64,000 nucleotides of DNA from Cymodocea nodosa (taxonomy: Eukaryota; Streptophyta; Magnoliopsida; Alismatales; Cymodoceaceae): NCBI GenBank assembly GCA_036874045.1, contig CM072337.1, forward strand, positions 8,308,001-8,372,000, given 5' to 3'. Position numbers and translations under genes: made by a program. The notes beneath the pieces are model-generated. The model made no database searches, was not told the DNA's origin, and saw only the letters and a list, made by a program, of their open reading frames with translations. Shown one piece after another: positions 12,445 through 22,317 of the stretch. How positions within the stretch are numbered: position 1 is the first letter of the stretch; each line of letters begins with the position of its first letter.

Positions 12445-13643
12445 GAAAACTTGTTTGGATCTCCAACACGGCACTAGAAAACTTGTTTGGTTACCTAGCA
12501 ATGCGCTAGAAAAACTTGGATTTGTTAACTTCTATTTTTACTTAGTTAATTTATCTTTATGCCTATTCCTTTTTAGAAGTAAACAAACAACCTTTCACAT
12601 AAATTAGATATTAATTCCAATTTGTATTTTAACTACAAGTGCACAGTGTCTATTGTATTAGTGTGCAAGTACAGGTCGATCCCATAGGGAATTGCTTAAG
12701 AATTGCGAACTGTTTCGTTTTTAACAATCAAATTTATATTCAATAAGCTCTCCGTTGAGTTACAGTTAACTCAATGGACTAAGTTCGTTGAATTATGGCT
12801 AACTCAATAGACTAACCTAGTGGACTTAAGTTAACTCCACAAGCCTGCCTTTCCTATTTAATACTGCTATTTATAGAGGAATTCGGCCAACCATTGGGCG
12901 GTTCCACAGATTGTAAATAACATCAATTAAGCTCTTTAATGTTAGTAAACATTGGATTTATCATTAGCCAATACTAACATTCAGATAATTCAAACAATAA
13001 CCATTAAAATCTTTAAGTCTTTTGAACAAACCAATTTCAGTAAATTGTAAAACTAAAACAAACATAAAACAATCACAACACTAACAAAGATAACATTAAT
13101 CACGATACAAAACAAACAATACAACACTCAAATACAAAATATAAACACAGATAAGTTGTTTTTGGTATTTTTGTTTTGATATGAGCATGGAAATGGGCGA
13201 AATGTGAAATGTAAAGTAATCTCAGTCGACAATAAATACTTCCGTCACTACATGCGACGTGATTACACCACTGAAAATTAAACCACTTACAATTCTGTCT
13301 CCTCTCCCTATAGAATCGTGAGTCCAAAATTGCAAAATAATCACCTTTTCAACATACAGGCATCAACCCAAAGCCAAGGCTAGAAGCTTTACGATCTCTT
13401 GAGATATGAGTCGGCACTTAGTGAAAATAGCTTCTCTTCCTGCGACGCGATCACTCCTCACAGTGGTTGTCAAGCACTATGTTTGGCTCAGAATCGACCT
13501 GACATCAAGAAAGTATCCTCACAGACCTCCGATGGTTGGTGATTATGGTGGTGGCTGGTGTGGTACTTCAGAGAATTTTCGACGTTGCCTACAGAAAGCT
13601 CGGTGATCCTCCTCTACAAACCCTTACTTCTTTTTCTTCTTTT

Positions 13644-13651
13644 CTTTTATA
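13644..13651 (-). promoter_or_regulatory. Putative LTR TATA box of E2
   Basis: The minus strand reads TATAAAAG within GAAGAAATATAAAAG. The same sequence is conserved at the equivalent place in both E4 LTRs (52490-52497 and 60239-60246). It is likely the U3 core promoter, inferred from position and conservation only. Confidence 0.5.
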
Positions 13652-13875
13652 TTTCTTCAGTGGTAACTACTTCTACTTGAATGATCGGTTGGATTTCCTT
13701 CATTCATATCAACGACGATGATTTCTTCTCCCTGCGTGATACATGCGATTGTGGTTTTTCCTTCCAACTGTCCTATTTCTGCAACTGTTATAGTGGCATA
13801 TTAGAAAATAAATGGTCCATGGTATTACAGATAACTCAATGGACTTGCTTCGTTGATTTAACTATAAAACACGTG

Positions 13876-14005
13876 CATAAATTTAACTATCCGATGCTTA
13901 GGTGCATTTCAGATACTTACAAACTTAACTATCCGATGCTCAAGTGTATTTTGGATACTTATAGACCTAACTATCCGATGCTCAGATGCATTTCGGATAG
14001 TTACA
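13876..14005. repeat. 42-bp tandem repeat, three units, in E2 LTR
   Basis: The string AACTATCCGATGC recurs at 13885, 13927 and 13969, giving a 42-bp period. Each unit pairs a TAACTATCCGATGC half with a complementary-type half such as TTTCGGATAGTTA, so each can form a hairpin. Confidence 0.8.
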
Positions 14006-14668
14006 GATAACTCACCGATATATAACTTAAGTCAATCTTCCAGATCACGACACATGTCATCAGTAGTTTTATAATAAAAGAAACATTTCGGAGAGTTACT
14101 AGTCTAATTATCTGATGCCTAGATGCATTTCAGATAGTTAGAGATAACTCACTGAAAATCCACTTAAGTCATTCTCCTAGAACATGACACGTGTCATCAG
14201 TAGTTTTATAATAAAAGGAGATTTCGAAGAGTTACACATATAACTATCCGATGCCCAACTACAATTTCGGATACTTAGAGATAACTCACCGAAAGTCCAC
14301 TTAAGTCATGCATTATGGTTTCGACACATGTACTTCAAGAAATAATAAAATATTCTTTTAAAACATAATTGTTCAGTAATTTAAACATAACTCTTCGGTA
14401 CATTAAGCATAACTGCTCGGTACGTTAAACACAACTGTCCGAAATAACAGAAAATTCGGATACTTAAGACTTTCACAGCTTGCAATTTACCAACAGTTCA
14501 GAAATGTACTAAATTAACATTAATTCCCCAAAATTAAGCATATTCTTTCATTAAAGCATATAACAGTGTAATTATAACATAATGGCTTAATTCTCATATG
14601 ATAAGCTAAATATTATGCAATTAGCCATCATTTAACTGTTAATATTTTGCACTTTTTCATTCTAAACA

Positions 14669-15662
14669 GTATGCGATGGAAGAAGCGAGTTGCATGTCCT
14701 TAAGCCTCCAAAGCAACAAACTCGTGCTGTCTCGAGCCAATAAGATGCTCCCTATTCACCATCCATTGTAAAACATGTCCTCCTTTATTTCTGAACGTTC
14801 TGGCATGGCTTCTCTCCACCAATCCACCGTAAAACCACCTGTGAAGCTCCTTATGCCTAAGATTTTGCCTTGAAAAAGGATAAAGTATCTTCAATGGAGG
14901 AGGGAGACGCAAGAAGTGCTCACCTTTCTTGGGAAACTAGCTGGTCCACGTCCTTGGAAGAGAAGGGAGGCTGCTGAAAATGATGGAGAATTGTTGGAAA
15001 CGGCTGTCCACCTCCACCCTTAGTGTTGGAATGGAAGAAACGACTGCAGCCCTTGCGTGAATGGAGTTGCTCGAAATGGAGAGATGCCTTGCATGGATGC
15101 TCGTGGTCCTTTTTATTAAGGGTAAGTTTTGATCCAATGGCTGGGATTAATCTAGCCATATATGATTTAAAATCTCCATCCAATGGTGAAGATTAATTCA
15201 TCTTTTAAGCTCCAATAGATGCCACCTATTAAAATGAAACTTGGAGAATACTTAGCACATAGCAAGAACATAAATTAGATGTAATAAAAATTGATATTAG
15301 ATCTTGATTTTAACCATCAATAAAATGGGACTTATTATTTACATCATGCTAATGATTTTCATTGATAATAATATTCAATTGAAAAGCATATATAACACTT
15401 ACGTTATGCATGTGTGCAATTGAAATGTGTGATAAATGGTTTATTCCCAACTACTAAGTGTCTACATATGGGCTAGTAACTTGACATTAATTTTATTAAA
15501 GGTAAATTTTTGCATTAATTAAATTTTAATACATAAAAACATGCATAGCCTAAAAATATAGTTTTTATGTAATCTTATATAAATATCATGTGATATGCAA
15601 TTGGAATCCATAAAATGCATGCTTTAACATATAATAAAATATACAAATCTTAACTTTACACA
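14669..15662 (-). repeat. X1 3' LTR, truncated by E2
   Basis: On the minus strand the LTR starts TGTGTAAAGTTAAG directly after a GGTATGGGGG purine tract. The body contains a GATCCAATGG-type stretch and small minus-strand frames (15183-14920, 14912-14700) that resemble no protein. I regard these as LTR sequence. The distal end is missing because E2 sits in it. Confidence 0.6.
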
Positions 15663-16432
15663 CCCCCATACCTAGCCTTTGCTAGTCCCTTAGCAAAGAA
15701 CTATATCTAAAAGAAGTAAATAGCCCTTAAAACACTTAGGACAGCAAACAAAGGCAAATAACAAATTCACAAAAATCTAAACTAGGCCACTTTTGTAGGG
15801 ATCACAACTACACTTAGCATGTGCAGCAAGCCTTTAAACCCCTAGGTCACCCTAGTGGTGGAGTTGTGTCTCTAGAGGGTTTTCAGCAGATATACCCACA
15901 AAATCCAAAACAAAACATAAAACAACACAATTAAAAGACAAACTCAACAAAAATATGCTCTTAGTTTCCTAAACATGGATAAAATTGCTCTTATGTAATC
16001 TTGACTTATTAGCTTCACCTTTATTCAATCACCCTCTCACCTTTCTAGATTGGATTCAAACAATCATTCAATTTTCATCCTAAGAAAGTAAAGTACTATA
16101 TAAATAAGTGTATGTGAAAATGGCCAAGACTAAGAAATAACCTACTCAACTCCCTCCAAGTTACCTAGTAATCCCAAAGGTCTATCCTTGAGTCCATTGT
16201 CCCTTTATTTTGACTCTCTCTCTCTTTCTTTTTTTTTCTTTATATATATATATATATTTAGATTACCTCCTACTCTAGCACCTTTTTACGTGACCACAAT
16301 CCCTTGCTTAGGGGAAAGTTAACCGATTACTCAGTAGCTTTGGTAAGAACAAGTAATCAATCTCTCTTCTTCTTCTTTTTCATTTTTTTTTTTAATTTTT
16401 TTTTTTTACATAAGGTAGTCTTACCTAATCAA
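15663..16432 (-). other. X1 3' UTR with polypurine tract and conserved block
   Basis: No gene is present. Starting next to the LTR, the minus strand has GGTATGGGGG preceded by CTAAGGGACTAGCAAA, the same pre-polypurine box as in E4 (59461-59491). At 15800-15905 a block with the small hairpin CTAGG-TCAC-CCTAG is very similar to 21425-21530 in the second X copy. Simple CT, AT and T-rich tracts occupy 16210-16410. Confidence 0.6.
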
Positions 16433-16879
16433 TTACAGAGATGATGAAGAGTCAAGCCCTTTAGACTCATTCTGAATGACATGAACATTTGCTGAATGTG
16501 GATTGGGGATAGTATTACTTCGTAGCTCTCCCTGTGCTCTACCTCCAGATGAGGTAACAAACCTATCAAATTTGGCCTCTAAGTTCTTTATTGCTCTATC
16601 ATGGTTGGCCAACATGGGATTTGTTTGACCACTAACTTGAATTATTGATTGAATGCCCTTCTCCATGTTAGTAAATCTTTTCTCCAATCCCGACATTCTA
16701 TCACTTAACATTGCAAAATCAGCCCCACGCTGTTCAACACGTGTGGTAGGTACCTCAGATTGTTGCCATGAAAAGTTTGGATGGTTCCTCCATCTAGAAC
16801 TATAATGTGAAGTTGGTTGGAATTGTCTCTGCCCCAACCCAATGGTGTTAACTTCCTTAGTTTGTTGGCCCTGCACCAC
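16433..16879 (-). pseudogene. X1 gag C-terminal fragment
   Basis: The 148-codon open stretch contains SRWRNHPNFSW, a characteristic tail motif of plant Gypsy gag proteins. It is followed by a heptad-like segment (MLSDRMSGLEKRFTNMEKGI) and a second one (NHDRAIKNLEAKFDRFV), likely coiled coil. It would be the C-terminal part of the nucleocapsid precursor. The capsid part is absent because Copia LTR Y abuts it. Fossil. Confidence 0.7.
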
Positions 16880-19464
16880 TAGAACTCAAAGAGTTATGTT
16901 AAAAAAAATCGTATAGTTAAGTTATCTGCACTTGTGTTTTAATGTTTTAAGTTTTCACGTGGTTTCCATGTGCGTTCGGTGATAAAAATCGAAGAGTTAG
17001 ATAATGTTCAAGCTTTAATTTTGCCCATTTTTAATGAATTTTATAAGTAATTTTGCATGATATTATCTATCTATGGTGGATAAATGATATTAATTATGGG
17101 TAATATAAGTCTTGAAATATAGTGCAATATAGAAATTTAATTAACAAGTGCATACCCCATTGGATATAATTTTACATGGAACACATTGATTTATTTTGAA
17201 TGTCCTATGTTGGCTAACGTCTCTTGGAGTTCAACTTCCATTAATTGTAGGTAACATACATATGGGAGGAGCTTAATGCAAAAGACTAAAGAAGATGTAA
17301 AGAATCAAAAGTTGGTGGACTAAACTTTAAAGAAGAGGGCATGCCAACACCTTATTGGCCCTCCTAGATCTATGGCATCTTATTGGCTTGGTGATAAAAC
17401 CAAGGTGCCACATCAAAGAGAGAGAAGACACAACAACATAAATACAATGGGAGAGGATTTTCGACCAACAACTTGGGGTGCTTCCAACGAGAGAATACCA
17501 AAGGAGAAGAAGCTTGGAGGTGAGGTTTGCTTGTGCTTCCAACAAGGCCATTCATTAATGCTATTCACCATTCCAAGGGCTAAGGAGAAGACATCCAAGC
17601 TTGGAGGTGAGGTTGCTACCAAGTTCCATTGAATTCAAAGCTCTAGAGAAGAAGAGAAGAAGCTCCTAAGGTAGTGACAGCCCTTAGAGTTTACTATTTT
17701 CTTGTATAGAAGGAAGAATTGATGAGAAATGGTGGTGAACATCTCAATTATATGTCTTCTTAGCTAGATAGAGTTCCAATGAATGTATATGAATGTTTAA
17801 TTCTTCTTTTCAACTTCTAATTTGCATCCTCTATTCACGTGTATTGTTGGGGCTGTTGGTGGGGCTTTCACACGGGTGAATGACACTCATCAATGGTGGC
17901 TTGGTGCATTCGAGTAGAATGTTTGAATTGAAAGAAGAAGAAAATAAGTGTTGATGTTCATTTGAATGAAGAACCTATCGTTTATCTCTAGTTGTTAATT
18001 TTAATTTTAGTAGTTAATTGAGTTTGTTATATCTTATATTGATGACATTTTGTCCAAATCAATCTCCAAAAAGAATTTCTAATGCAAGTAGTATAGTATA
18101 GTTTAGCTAGATTAGCAAATAGCATAGTTGCATGCATTTAGTATAAATTAGAATAGAGTAGCATAGTCTATTGAACCTTGTTGTTTTATTTTTCTTTCCT
18201 CAATTTTTATGCATTGATATCACTTCTGAAATCACGTGGAACTTGTGTGCATGTTATAATTTAATGGCTTGATAGATTTACAAGTAAAGAAATTGATTCA
18301 CATCACCATTTTCCACTACACATTGCCTTGAAACTGCATGATTTGTGAGCTTGTGTTAATTTTGATTATTCTACATTCACATGTCATTAATTTACTGAAG
18401 TATACCTAAGAGCTTGAAGCACAAGTTGAGTAATAATTGATTAAGTCATAAACACAATCCTTGTGGAAGAATGACCTGTATTTGCCATGTACACCAAAGG
18501 AATTGTGCACTTGCAGTAAAGCTTGAGCTAAAAATATAGCTCAATAGATAATTGTTTGAGTTTTTATATGCATGGATAGATAACTATTTGAGTTTTATAA
18601 AATGACTAACAAATAGATAAGTTTTCTTTGTTCAGTCATGTGTTTTGTAAGTGCAAAAACTCGAAGAGTTACAGATAAGTGTTCGAGTTTTTATAGGACT
18701 TAAAGGATAAGTATTCGACTAAAGCAGTGACTTAGAAGATATTCTACAAATCTCCAATAAGATAAAGTTTCGGTGAATCTACAAGTGGAAATCATGGACA
18801 TTCAAAATGATAGTAGACATAGTGGAATTCAAAAAGATAATGGAAATCGTGGATAATTTGAATTCCAAATTAGTATGTGGATTATGGATTAAGTGGATGA
18901 ATATGCTAAACGTGAAGTCAGAGTTCGACTACTAAAAATGGAGGGTACAAGCTGCATTACGATCATCTCAATCCCCAATCACAAACTAAAAGACCAAGTC
19001 TAAATATTCAATCCCAATCTCAAATATCAAATCTGAATATTCAACTACATATCAAATCTAGAAAAATTGTCTAACATCAGAAGAAGTTTGGAATTCTAAG
19101 TAGTTTTAGAAAAAGGAACTGCAAATGCAAGAAGTCTAGAAATTCGACAACTAGAGAAGAAGAGATACAAAAGTTGAGTAAAAATAATGAAAAGGAGCTA
19201 TGTGCATAAAGATTAGGTTTTATACAATTCGAAATTAACTTAGAATAAAGACTTCATTTTTCTATTTGAATTGTATATCAAACCTTACTATATCAAAACC
19301 GACAAGAAGGGAATTAAGCTGAAAAGAAATTATAAATTCTTTCTTTAAAGTTTATAAAGAATAGAATTTTATTTACGAGTGTTTTATGCTCTTGTTTTAT
19401 TTGTTGGTAATTTAATTACTAAAGACACAATTCACCCCCCCTCTTGTGATACAACGAGCCTACA
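16880..19464 (+). repeat. Copia-type LTR Y (plus), split by solo LTR S1
   Basis: The outer pieces are 16880-17004 and 18552-19464. The right piece ends in ACAATTCACCCCCCCTCTTG followed by a short tail to TACA, typical of SIRE-like Copia LTR 3' ends. Both pieces carry CGAAGAGTTA-type hairpin arms. No primer site for tRNA-Met follows, so it is probably a solo or truncated LTR. The left boundary is uncertain, and no coding sequence is seen. Confidence 0.55.
17005..18546 (+). mobile_element. Solo LTR S1 of the E1 family, with target-site duplication
   Basis: The sequence starts TGTTCAAGCTTTAATTTTGC and ends GAGCTAAAAATATAGCTCAATA. It is the reverse complement of the E1 LTR with a modest number of differences. 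It is flanked by GATAA on both sides (17000-17004 and 18547-18551), the 5-bp duplication expected for an insertion. The absence of internal sequence marks it as a solo LTR left by recombination between LTRs. Small frames inside (17327-17632, both strands) are LTR sequence. Confidence 0.92.
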
Positions 19465-21304
19465 TTGCTTTTAAATTTTTAGAAGTTGTTGACACTAATG
19501 AACCCTAATTAATTGATTTTAGATTTGTAAAATGTAAAGCAGAAAGTAAATGACACAAAGGATAGTGGTTCCTTAAACTAGGTAGTCCACTCCTCAAGGT
19601 CACAACCTTGAGAATTCCACTAAGTACTTTTAAGGCTAAGTACAAGCCTTAAACAAGTCACTTTTGCAGGCTAAGCAACAACTTTATAGATGTTTTTATA
19701 GGCTGAACAAAAACCTCACACAAAGCACCTCAAGACCCCAATCTTGAGCAAGTGAAGTATCACACTTTACACTCTTCACCAAGGCCTCAACTTACTCACA
19801 ACACCCTTGTGAGTTAGGGTTTTCAAACACAATGAGAAAACAATTTTATTGTAGGAGTCATAGACTCAAAATGATTAAAACACACAACACAAAGATAACT
19901 CCTGTGGGGAGTGAAGTATCACAATCTTGAGCAAGTGAAGTATCGCACTTCACACTCTTCACCAAGGCCCCGACCTTGTGTAGGTATACTCAACACCCTT
20001 GTGAGTTAGGGTTTTCAAACACAATGAGAAAACAATTTTATTGTAGGAGTCATAGACTCAAAATGATTAAAACACACAACACAATGACAACTCCTATAGG
20101 GAGTCATTTGATGAAGCTTTAGGAGAAATCCTAATTGATTTGCAGGCTTTAATCTTCAGTGCTTTGTTGCAGACAAATCTTTAGAATGTTTGCAGGATTG
20201 TTGAAAAACCAATTTCTCCTTTTGTGTACTGAAAAATCTATGTTCTCTATATTTTTTATTTTTTGCAAATCCCTTTCTATTATTCCTTCGAAATTTGCAT
20301 ATATGGAAAGGATTTTGAAAATGGTTAGATTCCTTGTGTAGTAATCCATTTCTAGCAATGTTCAATCATAATTAATTTGAGATCTACAATCAAGAGATAT
20401 CTTGCCAAAATAGTTAGTCAATAAATAGCAGTTGTAGATTCTGTAAAAATAAAATTTTTAGAGGTTTTTAGAAAATCAGAGACTTAGAAGGATAACCTGC
20501 CGAAACTCAAAAATATTTTGGATAGATAGAGCTAATGTTCTGAAGGGCTACTTAAGTCATGCATTTAAATTAAAACATATGTCCTTCTAAAATAGTAGCA
20601 TAAAACATTAAAAATAAATTATCCGATGGAGAAAACATGTTTTGGATACTTACAAAAGATAACTCTCCGATTCTTAAGGAATTTCGGATAGTTACATTCG
20701 TAACTTTCCGAAAAGTCACTTAAGTTAGAAATAACATTAAAATTAACTATCCGAAGGTTAAAACAGATTTTGGATACTTACTGAAGGTAACTCTTTAATT
20801 CTTAAGGGTTTTCGGATAGTTACATCGTAACTTTCTGAAAAGCCACTTAAGTCAAGTGATAAGGGCATGTTACGTGTCCTTTAGAAGATAGTAACCGAAA
20901 ATACATTAAATCAGAAAATGGCTAACTATCTAGAACTTAAAAACTTAACTATCCAAAACCAAAGGCATTTCAAATACTTAGAAATAAAAACCATCCGAAC
21001 AGGGAAAAGCTTAACTCACCAAAGAGAAATTCTTTTCAGATAGTTACAGAAATAACTCTTCGATCAACCAAGAAAAAGAGTTAACTATCCGATTTACCTG
21101 TTTTATGCGGTGACTTGCAATGTAACTCTTTGATCAACCACTTGACAAAAATGGAAACCTTTCAAAATCTATTTTAAAAAGATTTCTAAATATATAGCAG
21201 TTAGATAATTTCAGTTTCAATATAATGACTACAAAAATTATTTTAGGGATATTAAACACATGTTTTTCATCATCAAAATTAACTTATAAAAGAATGCACT
21301 AACA
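19465..21304 (-). repeat. Copia-type LTR W (minus)
   Basis: On the minus strand it starts TGTTAGTGCATTC and soon has TTTTGATGATGAAAAACATG, resembling the start of the Copia D LTR (50688 onward). The opposite end lies near 19480. The body is full of TAACTATCCGA/TCGGATAGTTA arms (20600-21100) and contains a 183-bp tandem duplication. The short frames at 20149-20365 are not supported as genes. It may be solo or truncated, because its flank on the internal side is Gypsy X 3' UTR. Confidence 0.5.
19740..20105. repeat. Tandem duplication, about 183-bp period, in LTR W
   Basis: GAGCAAGTGAAGTATC starts at 19746 and again at 19929. GAGTTAGGGTTTTCAAACAC and the following roughly 100 bases are repeated almost perfectly at the same spacing. 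The two units differ mainly near CAAGGCCTCAAC versus CAAGGCCCCGACC. Confidence 0.85.
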
Positions 21305-22317
21305 CCTCATTACTAAGATTTGTTTGTCCCCTAGCAAAGTACTAGAGTTTAAACTACAGAATTCATAAACAAAAATAACTTGAAAGCAAACAAAGTTAAC
21401 CTAAACCACTTTCGTAGGAAACACAACTACACTTAGCATGTGTAGCAAGCCTTTAAACCTCTAGGTCACCCTAGTGGCGGAGTTGTGTCTCCAAAGGGTT
21501 TGTAATGGATATGCCCACAAAATCCAAGATAAAATACAAAGCAAACACAAATAAAAGATAAAGAAAAATATACAATTAGTTTCCTAAACATAGATAAAGT
21601 GTTCTTAAGTAGCCTTGACCTATTGGCTTCACCTTTATTCAATCACCCTCTTACCTTTCTAGTTTGAATCCAAATACTCATTCAATTTCCATCCTAAGAA
21701 TGTAGAGTCCCATAAATAAGTGTATATGAAAATGGCCAAGACTAAGAAATAACCTACTTAACTCCATTTAAGTCACTAAAGCAATCCCAAAAGTCTATAC
21801 TTGAGTATATTGCCCTTTTATTTTTATTCTCTCTTCTTCTTCTTCTTCTTCTTCTTCTTCTTCTTCTTCTTCTTCTTCTTTTTCATTTTTTTTCTCTCTT
21901 TTTCTTTTCTTTCTTCTTCTTCTTCTTTTTTTTTTTTTTTTGTATGTGTGTGTGTGTGTGTGTTTTTTTTTTTAGCATTTCTCACCCTAGCCCCCTACCC
22001 TTAAGAGTGCCTCCGATATCATTGTATAGGAATAAGCGATTTAACCTTAACCCTTTTTATTCTACCCTTCTCATGGGACAACCCCAAGGTATATTCCTAA
22101 GTTTTTCCTTAAGTTTCCTTTCAAGAGGAGTGGTTTCTTCCTAGCCAAGGCCTCATGTAAATGCAATGTTACATATAAGTGCCAAAATATGGATAGTCAT
22201 GATTTTTCTTCTTCTCCTCCCTTAAGGTTCAAGGGTTCTTTCCTAAAGATTTCACTTTCAGGTCTCAACTATACCTAATAGTACTTTATCCATTAGGTCA
22301 TAAAAGCATATAAAAAC
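21305..22317 (-). mobile_element. Second copy of the X-family 3' UTR (X2 fragment)
   Basis: The sequence at 21330-22250 aligns by eye with the X1 3' UTR (15680-16430). The block at 21425-21530 with CTAGGTCACCCTAGTGG is the most alike part. It is interrupted on the right by Copia LTR Z at 22318. A CTT microsatellite, poly-T runs and a TG run at 21833-21975 generate spurious reading frames. No gene. Confidence 0.6.
21833..21975. repeat. Microsatellite: (CTT)n, T runs, (GT)n
   Basis: Near-uninterrupted CTT repeats run to about 21880, then mixed T/C tracts, then GTGTGTGT at about 21945-21962 and T runs. This is simple sequence, not coding. Confidence 0.95.

Larger units (their letters stand above)
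5893..14668 (-). mobile_element. Athila-lineage Gypsy LTR retrotransposon E2, 3' end cut by E1
   Basis: Minus-strand order: 5' LTR (14668-12452), tRNA-Asp primer site, a small leader frame, a gag-tail/protease region, RT, RNase H, integrase, a hairpin-rich stretch, and an accessory coding region ending where E1 is inserted. The LTR is homologous to both E4 LTRs, so E2 and E4 are one family. GTATG at 14669-14673 is the adjacent half of a possible target duplication in X1. It is clearly broken, with roughly ten breaks. Confidence 0.87.
12452..14668 (-). repeat. E2 5' LTR (about 2.2 kb)
   Basis: The minus strand starts TGTTTAGAATGAAAAAGTGC and ends at ...AAACA beside the primer site. It is homologous along most of its length to the E4 LTRs at 51757-53679 and 59495-61392. 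The internal end carries a short local duplication containing ACTTGTTTGG. It contains the shared TATA-like box, a GTAAGT donor-like site, a 42-bp tandem repeat and many TAACTATCCGA-type hairpin arms. Confidence 0.87.
14669..16879 (-). mobile_element. Gypsy remnant X1: partial 3' LTR, 3' UTR and gag piece
   Basis: Minus-strand order: a gag C-terminal frame (16879-16433), a non-coding 3' UTR with a conserved block, a polypurine tract at about 15671-15663, and an LTR interrupted by the E2 insertion at 14668/14669. The gag joins the 3' UTR directly with no pol recognised, so X1 resembles an internally shortened derivative. Its right side is overrun by Copia LTR Y. Broken; age not measurable. Confidence 0.65.

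Noticed and set aside
17327-17632. Overlapping frames on both strands of S1
   Set aside because: They are LTR sequence with the same frames in the E1 LTR, and no protein family is recognised.
21801-22144. Plus-strand frames full of Phe/Ser and Cys-Val repeats
   Set aside because: They are translations of CTT, T-run and GT microsatellites in the X2 3' UTR.
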